NCBI GenBank assembly: GCA_020053105.1
Contig: JAGVNU010000044.1
Coordinates: forward strand, 1-37,032
DNA: 37,032 nucleotides
Origin: Thermodesulfovibrionia bacterium
GTDB taxonomy: Bacteria > Nitrospirota > Thermodesulfovibrionia > UBA6902
Reading direction: 5' to 3'
Shown here: positions 15,682 through 23,347 of the stretch, piece by piece
Layout of the letters: every line of letters begins with the position of its first letter
How positions within the stretch are numbered: the first letter of the stretch is position 1
Notes under the pieces: model-generated
Database searches by the model: none
Told to the model about the DNA's origin: nothing
Seen by the model: only the letters and a program-made list of their open reading frames with translations
Program-made: the position numbers and the translations under genes

Positions 15682-15701
15682 ATTCCCGCAATCGCGGGAA
15701 T
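15682..15701. repeat. ATTCCCGC palindromic repeat
   Basis: ATTCCCGC and GCGGGAAT flank AATC, followed by GACA. This is a common type of short dispersed intergenic repeat in bacteria. It sits upstream of the MNT gene and downstream of the PHP gene. Confidence 0.65.
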
Positions 15702-15731
15702 GACATAGACGCTATTGATTAAAGCCTGCGA

Positions 15732-16472
15732 CTACCATTCCACCCTTCTCCCGTCAAAGTTATTTAATGCCGAAGCCATATCGGACGTTGTCGGCTCATT
15801 CATGAAAAAGCTTGTCGTCCTTTTCCCTATGTCGTTTAAATAATGTGCGTCTGATGAGGAAATCCACGGAAAAGAATTATAAATAACGAAAAACTCTTCC
15901 GCACGTTTTCTGTCTATATGGGTGGACATTTCCAATGCGTTAAATTTTAAATTGTCCGGGATGAAGCCGAGCTGTGAGATTATGCTGAAGACCTCTTTGT
16001 CCACATGGGACGCTACGGCGAGTCCACCGAGAGAATGTATAGTGTTTACTACTGAATAAACCGATAATTCCGTTGCTGCGATAAGAAGGCGCTTATTAAA
16101 GTCCAGTACCTCGTCTTTTTCGTTAACAACTACCTGGTCGCCGAACCGTTTCTCGTCGTTTACTCCCGGCATTAAATTATCGTACACGATGTCCTGCAGT
16201 TTTATGATGCTTTCCATATCATCAAAGAGCGCGAGGATGTGGGCTTCTTCAGATGTTGTGATCTCCATTCCGGCGAGGACTGTCAAGTCGGTGTTCCTGG
16301 CTGCCTTTCTGGCCGCGGCAATATTCTCCGCGGAATTATGGTCGGTAATGGCTATTATGTCAATTCCTTTTTTCACTGCGGTTTTGACAATCGCCCTTGG
16401 GGACATCTCAAGTTCGGCGCACGGGGAAAGACAGGTGTGTATGTGGAGGTCGGCTTTAAATTCTTTTAGCAT
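15732..16472 (-). CDS. PHP-domain metal-dependent phosphoesterase
   Basis: This 246-residue protein has the PHP metal-binding motifs in order: DLHIHTCLSPC near the N-terminus, AITDHNS, LAGMEITT, then the later ASHVD and SSDAHY histidine/aspartate motifs. PHP enzymes hydrolyse phosphoesters; known substrates include nucleoside 3',5'-bisphosphates, but the substrate here cannot be told. PHP genes of this type are regular neighbours of DRTGG and NuoE/HydA genes in bifurcating hydrogenase clusters. The start is ATG 16472. Downstream of DRTGG (16543-16878), a pair of palindromic repeats fills the gap. Confidence 0.85.
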   Translation of the reverse strand: MLKEFKADLHIHTCLSPCAELEMSPRAIVKTAVKKGIDIIAITDHNSAENIAAARKAARNTDLTVLAGMEITTSEEAHILALFDDMESIIKLQDIVYDNLMPGVNDEKRFGDQVVVNEKDEVLDFNKRLLIAATELSVYSVVNTIHSLGGLAVASHVDKEVFSIISQLGFIPDNLKFNALEMSTHIDRKRAEEFFVIYNSFPWISSSDAHYLNDIGKRTTSFFMNEPTTSDMASALNNFDGRRVEW

Positions 16473-16485
16473 GCAAGATCATGGG

Positions 16486-16541
16486 TCGGGGCGACTCATA
16501 TGGCCGCCCTGCATCAGGACAGGTACAAGACCTGCCCCTAC
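16486..16541. repeat. Two adjacent palindromic repeats of the GTAGGGGC type
   Basis: On the minus strand GTAGGGGCAGGTCTTGTACC followed by TGTCC forms one hairpin (16515-16541), and GGGCGGC...GTCGCCCC a second (16486-16510). They are related to the repeats at 11792, 20345 and 29649. Confidence 0.6.
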
Positions 16542-16542
16542 G

Positions 16543-16878
16543 TTATCCATTAAGAAGCTGATATAACTTCCCGGCAACTTCAAATGCAGTCAATGGGGTT
16601 GACATGACGGTGATCTTTTCAGCCTCCGCCTTTTGTAAGACGTCTTCCTGCAACTGCCTGTTGCCGACTATAATAATTCCGGACAGATTTTTCAAACCGG
16701 CCACAGCCACAATGTTCAGGTGTGTCTGAAGTGTAATCCATATGTTTCCATCTTTGCTGTTGCCCATTACATCGGAAAGCAGGTCGCTGATATATACGCC
16801 CGTGACATTATTTTGAAGGTTGTTTTTACCGGTTTTTACTTCCAGTGATAATTTTTCAACAACGTTGCTGAGTTTCAT
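16543..16878 (-). CDS. DRTGG-domain protein (second copy)
   Basis: This 111-residue protein fits the small stand-alone DRTGG family: VTGVYISDLLSDVMGNSKDG, IWITLQTHLNIVAVAGLKNL, GIIIVGNRQLQEDVLQKAE and ITVMSTPLTAFEVAGKLYQLL. The domain is thought to bind ligands and is named after a motif found in phosphotransacetylase and CBS-containing proteins. Its role beside hydrogenase genes is unknown. The copy at 17377-17727 is a distant paralogue. The upstream gap contains a G9 tract on the coding strand (16898-16906), followed by GAGAGGG as the likely ribosome binding site. Confidence 0.8.
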   Translation of the reverse strand: MKLSNVVEKLSLEVKTGKNNLQNNVTGVYISDLLSDVMGNSKDGNIWITLQTHLNIVAVAGLKNLSGIIIVGNRQLQEDVLQKAEAEKITVMSTPLTAFEVAGKLYQLLNG

Positions 16879-16897
16879 GGCTGTGTCCCTCTCATCA

Positions 16898-16906
16898 CCC
16901 CCCCCC
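16898..16906 (-). repeat. G9 homopolymer tract upstream of a DRTGG gene
   Basis: Nine consecutive C on the plus strand (G9 in the coding sense) lie 20 bases upstream of the DRTGG start codon, close to the ribosome binding site. Such tracts can change length by slippage. Whether this one does cannot be seen from one sequence. Confidence 0.7.
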
Positions 16907-16935
16907 GGCAGCGGGAGACAGGATATTGTTAAAAG

Positions 16936-17373
16936 TTAAGAGAAGTTAATAATCATTTCAACCGATGTCCCTTCTCCGACCACGGAATCTATTTTGAATT
17001 CATCCGAATTTTTCTTCATGTTGGGCAGACCCATGCCGGCCCCCCATCCCATTTCTCTTACCCAGTCCGGCGCCGTGGAGTATCCTTCCTGCATCGCCAG
17101 TTCAATATTTTCAATGCCCGGCCCCATATCTTCTAATTTGATCGTGATGTTATGAGCAGTAATATAGTAACGCAGTCTTCCGGCCGCCGCATATATAATT
17201 ACATTCATCTCCGCTTCAAATGTGGCTATCGCGGCCCGTCTTATGGTTGCTTCATCTATGCCGAGTTCCGTGAGCTTTGCTTTCATCTGCATGGAGGCCT
17301 CGCCGGCATTTGTAAAATTTCCTCCGATTATCTGGAAATCCCCTTCAGTTATTTCATTCGTATTTAAAGGCAT
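16936..17373 (-). CDS. RsbW-like anti-sigma-factor-type Ser/Thr kinase (HATPase_c_2)
   Basis: This 145-residue GHKL ATPase resembles anti-sigma regulatory factors: FEAEMNVIIYA (N-box), IKLEDMGPGIENIELA (G1), and GWGAGMGLPNMKKNSDEF (G2), ending in GEGTSVEMIINF. It is cytoplasmic, with no phospho-acceptor His. RsbW-type proteins phosphorylate an anti-anti-sigma factor and bind a sigma factor; no such partner is encoded here. In hydrogenase-type clusters of anaerobes it sits between DRTGG genes, as it does here. It begins 3 bases after the first DRTGG gene stops, so the two are cotranscribed. Confidence 0.82.
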   Translation of the reverse strand: MPLNTNEITEGDFQIIGGNFTNAGEASMQMKAKLTELGIDEATIRRAAIATFEAEMNVIIYAAAGRLRYYITAHNITIKLEDMGPGIENIELAMQEGYSTAPDWVREMGWGAGMGLPNMKKNSDEFKIDSVVGEGTSVEMIINFS

Positions 17374-17376
17374 TAG

Positions 17377-17727
17377 TTATTTAAACAGGCACCCCGGAAG
17401 CCCTGCTTCATAGAGTTTTCCGGACGCCGTATACATGCAGAAGCGCGTGAAGAGAATGGGGATCTTTTTCTGTTTTGCAAGTTCTATTATTTCAGCCCCG
17501 GGTTTTTTGTCCAGGACGAATACGATGGATTTTATACCGGCAATCTCGGCTGTCCGTATTACATGGGGCTGGGTCAGTCCGGTGATGAGCAGCGAGTCGG
17601 GGGTATGATAATACAATACAGCGCTCATCATGTCCGCGCTGCACGCGTTTTTTATGGTTATATTCAGGTCTTCTGGGTCCGCTATTACATCAGCTTCAAG
17701 TAAATCTGCTATCTCTTTTAAGGTCAC
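17377..17727 (-). CDS. DRTGG-domain protein (first copy)
   Basis: This 116-residue protein begins MTLKEIADLLEADVIADPED and continues IKNACSADMMSAVLYYHTPD, SLLITGLTQPHVIRTAEIAG, IKSIVFVLDKKPGAEIIELA and KKIPILFTRFCMYTASGKLY, a full stand-alone DRTGG domain. It is only distantly similar to the copy at 16543-16878. Such tandem DRTGG genes flank the RsbW-like ATPase in clusters of electron-bifurcating hydrogenases. The domain may sense a small molecule, but the ligand is not known. Confidence 0.8.
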   Translation of the reverse strand: MTLKEIADLLEADVIADPEDLNITIKNACSADMMSAVLYYHTPDSLLITGLTQPHVIRTAEIAGIKSIVFVLDKKPGAEIIELAKQKKIPILFTRFCMYTASGKLYEAGLPGCLFK

Positions 17728-17788
17728 CTTGTCCCTCTTAAATGCAAGCTCATATTACGGCTGCATCGATTTGCAGGGGCGGAATCTT

Positions 17789-18196
17789 TTAAAGCCTTTT
17801 TTGTCCCTGGTCCGGCCCCGCGCTCCCGGACTCCTGTGATTTTTCAAAAACCTCTTTTACAGCGCCTAGCAGGGTATCGGGCGTAAAAGGTTTTTCTATG
17901 AAATTATAGGCGCCCAGCCTTAAGGCCTGCACGGCTGTTTCAACTGTGCTGTATCCTGTGATCATGACGACTTTTGTATCAGGCCAGTTTCTATTGATTT
18001 TGTCAAGGACCTCAATGCCGTCCATATCAGGCATCTTGAGGTCCAGCAGTACGAGGCTGAACCGTTCTTTTTCCATGAACGCGATGCCGTCCCTGCCGTT
18101 TGTTGCAAGTCTTACATCATAACCTTCCGGAACGAGCGTCCTTTCGCAGCTTGTCCGTACGATTGCCTCATCATCAATGACCAGAATTTTTTTCAT
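17789..18196 (-). CDS. Single-domain response regulator
   Basis: This 135-residue protein is a receiver domain with only a short charged tail and no output domain. The acidic pocket (VIDDEA), phospho-acceptor Asp in VLLDLKMPDMDG, Thr in MITGYST and Lys in IEKPFTPD are intact. It starts 9 bases after the histidine kinase gene ends, so it is the kinase's likely partner. It is closely similar to the receivers of the NuoE and GcvH-like fusions; it may act as a shuttle or sink for phosphate among them. Coupling between kinase and fusion receivers is inferred. Confidence 0.9.
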   Translation of the reverse strand: MKKILVIDDEAIVRTSCERTLVPEGYDVRLATNGRDGIAFMEKERFSLVLLDLKMPDMDGIEVLDKINRNWPDTKVVMITGYSTVETAVQALRLGAYNFIEKPFTPDTLLGAVKEVFEKSQESGSAGPDQGQKRL

Positions 18197-18205
18197 GCCT
18201 GAATA

Positions 18206-19798
18206 TTATTTCTCCGGCAAAGGTAGTCTAACAAAAAAACTTGTGCCTTTGCCAACCTCGCTTTTCACCTTGATGTTCCCGCCGAAATGCTTGACGATGC
18301 CGTGACTGACCGAGAGTCCGAGCCCGGTGCCCTTGCCTACCGGTTTGGTTGTGAAAAAAGGTTCAAAGAGCTTCTGCATGTCCTCCGGCTTTATACCGGT
18401 GCCTTCATCCGTGAATTCGATTTCAACATATGGCTTGCCTTCTTCCGTTATGCTGCGAGTTGCGACATGAACGTTCCCTCTTCCACCCATGGCGTCCGCG
18501 GCATTGATGAACATGTTCAGGAATATCTGCTGGAACTGGGATGAATCGCCTACAATAATGAACTGGGAGTCTTCCAGCTTCAAATTGAATTTTATATGAT
18601 GGAATTTCTCCTGGTTCTGCACCATGAATACAGTGCGGTTCAGCACATCATTAATGCTTACCTTGCCTTTTTCCGAGGGAGTGGCGCGGGCGAAGGTCAA
18701 CAGGTTTTTAATGATCTTTGAGCACCGGTCGGATTGTTCAATGATAACATCAAGGTCCTGCGCCTGCGGGCTGTCCGGCGCGAAGCCTCTCTTTAATAAA
18801 TGAGCGAAGGTCACGACTCCTGTCAGTGGATTATTGATTTCATGCGCCACGCCTGCCGCCATCCTGCCAAGTGAAGCGAGTTTCTCAGTCTGCACAAGGT
18901 TTGCATGGGTAATCCGGATCTCCTCCGTCTTCTTTGCAATCTCCTCTTCAAGTGTCTGGGTCCATTTTTCTCTCTGGTCCCTTGCCGCCTTTAAATCCTT
19001 TATCATTGAATTGAACGTCCCTGCCAGTACCCCGATTTCGTCCACTGACTTTATCTCCACGGAATAATCAAGGTCGCCCCCTGCCACACGCTCCATGCCT
19101 TTGGAGAGTTCGTGAACAGGATGGGTCACTATTTTATAATTGATGATGCCGAGGAACAAAGACACCGCAAGAACGAAAACAATCACATAGACGGTCAGGG
19201 CCAACCCCTGCTTAAACAGCGCCTCATCGAGCAGCGCCAGCGAAAGGTCCGCTTCCACAAATCCGATGATCTCCTGGTCCCCCGGATGGGCATGACAGCT
19301 TGCGTTATAGCAGTCCGGCTCATTGGATATCTCGCTGACGATCTTCAGGGAAGTTGAGCCTTTCTCGTCTTTGTGGACCTGCCATTTCACGGGGTCCGGC
19401 AGCAGAGCCGAGGATTTGCCGAGGTCGGCGTGGCATGATTTGCAGGCCACGGAAGCCCTGTCGACAATTGTGCCGACATTTTTAATATTTGAAGAGAAGA
19501 TGACGTTACCCTTGTGGTTGTATATTCTTACCCCCTGTACGCCTTCAGGGGTGCCGAGGTTTTCAAGCACGCGCTGTGTTTCTTCAGGATCGGACGTGAT
19601 CATGCTGTGGCGGGTGCTGCGCTTTGTAAACTTCACGAAGGAGTCGCCGTATGTCTGGGCGATGGACATGACATCTTTTTCCTGTTTTTTAAGAGTGGCA
19701 TACCAGAAGATAAAACTTACGGCCACTATAAGAATTCCGGTGGCAATGATGAGTTTTGCCGCTATGGATTTTTCCGGATGACTGAAGATGTTCTTCAT
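18206..19798 (-). CDS. Membrane sensor histidine kinase with c-type haem motifs in its periplasmic domain
   Basis: This 530-residue kinase has TM1 at about 13-36, a periplasmic domain to about 197, TM2 at about 200-222, a HAMP linker, then HisKA (His319 in GRMAAGVAHEINNP) and HATPase (FINAADAMGG, FTDEGTGI, FEPFFTTK, GTGLGLSVSHGIV). The periplasmic part contains CKSCH (119-123), a standard covalent haem c site, and CYNASCH (163-169), a C-x4-CH variant seen in multihaem cytochromes. Haem binding would make this a redox, O2, NO or CO sensor. It heads the minus-strand cluster and is divergent from nuoA. A TATAAT box lies 7 bases before the ATG with no Shine-Dalgarno. Confidence 0.92.
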   Translation of the reverse strand: MKNIFSHPEKSIAAKLIIATGILIVAVSFIFWYATLKKQEKDVMSIAQTYGDSFVKFTKRSTRHSMITSDPEETQRVLENLGTPEGVQGVRIYNHKGNVIFSSNIKNVGTIVDRASVACKSCHADLGKSSALLPDPVKWQVHKDEKGSTSLKIVSEISNEPDCYNASCHAHPGDQEIIGFVEADLSLALLDEALFKQGLALTVYVIVFVLAVSLFLGIINYKIVTHPVHELSKGMERVAGGDLDYSVEIKSVDEIGVLAGTFNSMIKDLKAARDQREKWTQTLEEEIAKKTEEIRITHANLVQTEKLASLGRMAAGVAHEINNPLTGVVTFAHLLKRGFAPDSPQAQDLDVIIEQSDRCSKIIKNLLTFARATPSEKGKVSINDVLNRTVFMVQNQEKFHHIKFNLKLEDSQFIIVGDSSQFQQIFLNMFINAADAMGGRGNVHVATRSITEEGKPYVEIEFTDEGTGIKPEDMQKLFEPFFTTKPVGKGTGLGLSVSHGIVKHFGGNIKVKSEVGKGTSFFVRLPLPEK

Positions 19799-19805
19799 GT
19801 CCGCT

Positions 19806-19811
19806 ATTATA
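19806..19811 (-). promoter_or_regulatory. -10 box of the histidine kinase promoter (leaderless)
   Basis: A perfect TATAAT on the minus strand ends 7 bases before the kinase ATG (19798). No Shine-Dalgarno is present and a -35 box is weak. Transcription would start at or just before the start codon. Confidence 0.5.
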
Positions 19812-19930
19812 AGATGTGTTTGTTTTTTTTGGAAGAAGTAAATAGGAAGATATTAAATACTTATCATAGCCCCGCGAGTTTTTTCTTTGATAAATAAGTT
19901 AAAACTAACAATAAGCAAGACTAATATTCA

Positions 19931-19960
19931 TTGACAGTTACAGTTGCTTTTGTGTATAAA
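19931..19960 (+). promoter_or_regulatory. nuo operon promoter
   Basis: TTGACA (19931-19936, perfect) and TATAAA (19955-19960, one mismatch) are 18 bases apart. The -10 box ends 6 bases before the nuoA ATG at 19967. This is the best sigma-70-type promoter in the window and fits the start of a 14.7 kb operon. Confidence 0.75.
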
Positions 19961-19966
19961 ATCTCA

Positions 19967-20338
19967 ATGCCTGGAACTTATATCCCATCAGATTACTTGC
20001 CGGTAGCCATAATTATCATATTCGCAGCGCTGGTCGGACTGGGCGCTGTGGTGGCCGGTATGCTTGTGAGGCCCCGCAGGCCGTATGCCCAGAAGCTTTA
20101 CGCATACGAGTCAGGGAACCCTCCTGTCGGGGAGCCGAGACAAAAATTCTCGGTCAAATTTTATATCATCGCCATGCTGTTTGTTGTATTTGATGTTGAA
20201 GCTGTATTTCTGTATCCCTGGGCGGTCGCGTATGACAAGCTCGGGATGTTCGGTTTTATTGAAATGATGCTTTTTATGTTTATCCTTTTGATCGGATATG
20301 TGTATGTCTGGAAAAAAGGCGCCTTTGAATGGGATTGA
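19967..20338 (+). CDS. nuoA: NADH-quinone oxidoreductase subunit A
   Basis: This 123-residue protein is a complete NuoA: three membrane helices (about 9-32, 66-88, 95-115), the conserved loop YESGNPPVGEPRQKFSVKFY and VFDVEAVFLYPWAV with its acidic residues near the quinone channel. I chose ATG 19967 over an in-frame TTG at 19931, because that TTG is the -35 box of the promoter and adds no family-like residues. No Shine-Dalgarno precedes the ATG, so the message is probably leaderless. It begins the complex I operon. Confidence 0.92.
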   Translation: MPGTYIPSDYLPVAIIIIFAALVGLGAVVAGMLVRPRRPYAQKLYAYESGNPPVGEPRQKFSVKFYIIAMLFVVFDVEAVFLYPWAVAYDKLGMFGFIEMMLFMFILLIGYVYVWKKGAFEWD

Positions 20339-20344
20339 ATATAT

Positions 20345-20371
20345 GTAGGGGAGAGGTGACATCGCCCTTAC
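20345..20371. repeat. GTAGGGG-type palindromic repeat between nuoA and nuoB
   Basis: GTAGGGGAGAGGT pairs imperfectly with ACATCGCCCTTAC. It belongs to the same family as 11792-11818. The nuoB ribosome binding site follows immediately. Confidence 0.65.
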
Positions 20372-20388
20372 AAAATTAAGAGGACCAA

Positions 20389-20907
20389 ATGATAATACCT
20401 GGAACAGATTTAGTAGAGGTTGCAGAGGGGACCAGGATAGTCCCGGGTGGAAATACGATCATTACTACGGTTGACAAACTTGTTAACTGGAGCAGGAAGA
20501 GTTCGATATGGCCTATGACATTCGGTCTTGCCTGCTGTGCCATCGAGATGATGGCCTGCGGATCGAGTCATTATGATTTTGACCGTTTCGGGGTGGTCTT
20601 CCGCGCCTCTCCGAGACAGGCCGACGTTATTATACTTGCAGGCACGATAACCAAGAAAATGGCCCCTGTAATAAGAAGGGTCTATGACCAGATGCCTGAG
20701 CCCCGGTATGTAATAGCAATGGGGAGTTGCGCTTGTTCGGGAGGGATATTTAATACGTATGCCGTTGTTCAGGGGGGAGACACCTTTTTGCCTGTTGATG
20801 TTTATGTGCCGGGATGTCCCCCCAGGCCCGAGGCGCTTTTTCAGGGAATTATGAAACTTCAAGAAAAAATTGAAAAGGAATATTTCAGATGGAGCCCCTG
20901 GAGATAG
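20389..20907 (+). CDS. nuoB: NADH-quinone oxidoreductase subunit B
   Basis: This 172-residue subunit carries the terminal N2 4Fe-4S cluster that passes electrons to quinone. The ligands are in [13 protein letters not shown] (tandem Cys-Cys), GSCACSGG and [11 protein letters not shown]. It sits at the junction of the peripheral and membrane arms. GAGGA lies upstream of ATG 20389. The gene overlaps nuoC by 19 bases. Length and motifs are standard. Confidence 0.96.
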   Translation: MIIPGTDLVEVAEGTRIVPGGNTIITTVDKLVNWSRKSSIWPMTFGLACCAIEMMACGSSHYDFDRFGVVFRASPRQADVIILAGTITKKMAPVIRRVYDQMPEPRYVIAMGSCACSGGIFNTYAVVQGGDTFLPVDVYVPGCPPRPEALFQGIMKLQEKIEKEYFRWSPWR

Positions 20908-21419
20908 TAAACAGACTTAAGAGCAAGTACCTCAATGAGATTGCGGACGTCTCGGAATTCAGGGACCAGGTATTTGTCAGCGTTAACCGTCAGAGGATCA
21001 GCGACATCTGCACGTTTCTTCATGACGATCCTGATATTTATATGGATTATCTGGTGGATTTGTGCGGGGTCGATTACCCTGACAGACAGTTCCGGTATGA
21101 GGTCGTTTACAATCTCTATTCGATAAAACACAAACATCGTCTTATGCTTAAGGCGCTGATACCCGCTGAAAATCCAAGTGTCGACAGCGTGGTCCCCATA
21201 TGGGCCGGGGCCAACTGGCATGAGAGGGAAGCATGTGACATGTACGGCATTGTATTTAACGGTCATCCGGACCTGCGGCGTATTCTTATGCCTGACGACT
21301 GGGAGGGATATCCGCTAAGAAAAGATTACCCGTTAAAGGGACCCGCGGACACTGAATATAAAGGGTTTGAAGAGCTGAAAGACCTCCACTCCCATGATAG
21401 TGAGTGGAACATAAGATAA
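20889..21419 (+). CDS. nuoC: NADH-quinone oxidoreductase subunit C (30 kDa)
   Basis: This 176-residue protein has the NuoC signature: [30 protein letters not shown], then [17 protein letters not shown] and [20 protein letters not shown] with KDYPL. It is a peripheral-arm scaffold without cofactors. nuoC is separate from nuoD here, unlike the fused nuoCD of enterobacteria. It is followed by a 207-base gap, the largest within the operon. Confidence 0.94.
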   Translation: MEPLEIVNRLKSKYLNEIADVSEFRDQVFVSVNRQRISDICTFLHDDPDIYMDYLVDLCGVDYPDRQFRYEVVYNLYSIKHKHRLMLKALIPAENPSVDSVVPIWAGANWHEREACDMYGIVFNGHPDLRRILMPDDWEGYPLRKDYPLKGPADTEYKGFEELKDLHSHDSEWNIR

Positions 21420-21626
21420 TATTTAAAACATATATATAAATTTATTTAAGGGAGGCTCTCGTAAATTCATTTAAAGACAAACACTGAATCTGTGATAAAT
21501 TAAAGCGCCGTTAATGGTCCCTGAAAATTGTCATGAATATAAAGAACAGGGAATTCAGTGTGTAATCAGAAAAGCGTAACTGACGCAACTAAACCTTTTT
21601 TTCAGAATTACTGTTCAGGCTGATTT
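21420..21626 (+). other. AT-rich 207-base gap inside the nuo operon
   Basis: No gene is supported here. Perfect 9-base inverted arms ACACTGAAT (21481-21489) and ATTCAGTGT (21553-21561) enclose 63 bases. A GGGAGG at about 21450 is followed by no suitable start codon. The region might be an mRNA processing or regulatory site, or the remains of a lost sequence. Confidence 0.35.
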
Positions 21627-22841
21627 ATGGAAGATACAAACATCGATTCACGGAAAAATAATTCCCGCGTAAAGGAAAAAGAACTGACCCTGAGCATGGG
21701 GCCCCAGCACCCTGCAACGCACGGCGTTTTGCGGCTTGTCCTTGACCTTGACGGCGAGACTATTGTCAAATGCACGCCTTATGTCGGCTATCTTCACAGG
21801 GGTGTTGAGAAACTCGCTGAGAACAGAAATTATATGCAGGTATTGCCGCTTACCGACCGCCTTGATTATATCTCCTCCATGTCGAACAACCTTGGCTATT
21901 GCGTTGCAGTGGAAAAGCTTTTCGGGATCGAGGTGCCTGAGAGGACCGAATATATCAGGACCATCGTGGGGGAAATGTCGCGTATTGCCAACCATCTTCT
22001 CTGGCTTGCGACCCATGCCCTTGACGTCGGGGCAATGACCGTATTCCTGTATTGCTTCAGGGAAAGGGAGGCGATCCTGGATTTATTTGAAAGGCTCTGC
22101 GGGGCCAGGCTTACAGTGACTTATCCGAGAATAGGCGGACTGAAAAACGACGTTGACCCTAAATGGCTTGAGGACGTTTACGCTTTCACCAGTGAATTCC
22201 CTATGAGGGTGAAGCAGTATGAAACGCTTATAAATAAAAACCGCATATGGCTCCAGAGGACCAAGGGGATCGGAGTTATCTCCGCCCAGGAGGCCATAAA
22301 CTGGGGCATGAGCGGTCCCGCGCTCAGGGGCTCAGGTGTACCATATGACGTGAGAAAGGTGACGCGCTACGGGGTGTACGATAAGGTCAAATGGGAAGTA
22401 TGCACCGGAAAGAACGGGGACGTCTATGACCGTTACCGCGTGAGGATGGACGAATTCCTCCAGTCCAATTCAATAATAAGACAGTGTATCGACCAGATAC
22501 CCGAAGGCCCGATAATGGCTGACGCCCCGAAATATACTCTGCCTGCTAAAGATAAAGTCCTTACCGACATGGAACATCTTATTCATCATTTTGTGCTTAT
22601 AACAAAGGGACCGCAGACAGCGCCTGAAGGGGAGCTGTATGTTGCAACGGAAGTGCCGAAAGGGGAGCTGGGATTTTTCTTTGTGAGTGACGGAACCGGG
22701 AAGCCATACCGCATGAGGGTGAGGTCCCCTTCCTTCGTACATGTATCGGTCCTGCCCACGCTTTGTGAGGGAGAGCTGATCGCGGACATTATAGCAAACA
22801 TCGGAAGTATAGATATTGTTTTGGGAGAATGTGACAGATAA
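21627..22841 (+). CDS. nuoD: NADH-quinone oxidoreductase subunit D (49 kDa)
   Basis: This 404-residue protein is a full NuoD. Conserved blocks include [14 protein letters not shown], the [15 protein letters not shown] quinone-pocket region, [11 protein letters not shown], and the C-terminal [12 protein letters not shown]. The quinone-site His and Tyr regions are present. It lies with NuoB at the quinone-binding site. About 20 N-terminal residues before [10 protein letters not shown] are extra, as in many NuoD. Only a weak AGG lies upstream of ATG 21627, so a slightly later start is possible. Confidence 0.96.
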   Translation: MEDTNIDSRKNNSRVKEKELTLSMGPQHPATHGVLRLVLDLDGETIVKCTPYVGYLHRGVEKLAENRNYMQVLPLTDRLDYISSMSNNLGYCVAVEKLFGIEVPERTEYIRTIVGEMSRIANHLLWLATHALDVGAMTVFLYCFREREAILDLFERLCGARLTVTYPRIGGLKNDVDPKWLEDVYAFTSEFPMRVKQYETLINKNRIWLQRTKGIGVISAQEAINWGMSGPALRGSGVPYDVRKVTRYGVYDKVKWEVCTGKNGDVYDRYRVRMDEFLQSNSIIRQCIDQIPEGPIMADAPKYTLPAKDKVLTDMEHLIHHFVLITKGPQTAPEGELYVATEVPKGELGFFFVSDGTGKPYRMRVRSPSFVHVSVLPTLCEGELIADIIANIGSIDIVLGECDR

Positions 22842-22845
22842 ATAA

Positions 22846-23310
22846 ATGTTTAACGAATCTGTATTAAAAGAGATAGACGAGATAAAGGCAAAATATCCTG
22901 ACCGCAAGAGCGCGCTCCTGCCTTCTCTGTATGTCGCGCAGCGTGAGTTCGGCTGGTTGAGCCATGAAGCCATGGAGTGTGTTTCAAAGGCGCTGAATGT
23001 GCCTGAGGCAATGGTCAGAGGGACAGCAACTTTTTATTCAATGTATAAACACAGGCCTGTGGGAAGGCACGTAATACAGTTGTGCACCAACGTGTCATGC
23101 ATGATACTGGGAGCTGAGAAGCTGGTGGATTTTCTTGGAACTCGCTATGGAGTTCAGCCCAACGGAACGAGCCGGGACAGCAGGTTTTCCCTCGTGATTA
23201 TGGAATGCATAGGAGCATGCGGCACTGCGCCGGCCATGCTGGTAGATACGGATTTTTTCGACAACCTTTCTGAGAAGAGGATAGAAGAGATACTGGAGAA
23301 ATATAAATAA
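22846..23310 (+). CDS. nuoE: NADH-quinone oxidoreductase subunit E (24 kDa)
   Basis: This 154-residue subunit binds the N1a 2Fe-2S cluster through Cys80, 85, 121 and 125 (LCTNVSC and ECIGAC). The N-terminal helical part (SALLPSLYVAQREFGWLSHE, VRGTATFYSMYKHRP) is typical. Unlike the paralogous NuoE domain at 12252-13124, it has no receiver. It starts 4 bases after nuoD ends. Confidence 0.95.
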   Translation: MFNESVLKEIDEIKAKYPDRKSALLPSLYVAQREFGWLSHEAMECVSKALNVPEAMVRGTATFYSMYKHRPVGRHVIQLCTNVSCMILGAEKLVDFLGTRYGVQPNGTSRDSRFSLVIMECIGACGTAPAMLVDTDFFDNLSEKRIEEILEKYK

Positions 23311-23335
23311 GGGAGAACGGCAGTTCGCCCCTGCA
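23311..23335. repeat. Decayed palindromic repeat between nuoE and nuoF
   Basis: GGGAGAACGGCAGTTCGCCC forms an imperfect hairpin followed by CTGC. It resembles a mutated member of the GGGCG...CGCCC repeat family seen at 11792, 20345 and 29649. Confidence 0.5.
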
Positions 23336-23347
23336 TTAAAGATAACC

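Noticed and set aside
19880-19910. A Rex- or FNR-like site (TTGATAAATAAGTTAA) between the kinase and nuoA
   Set aside because: The two halves are not complementary enough; it does not match either consensus well.
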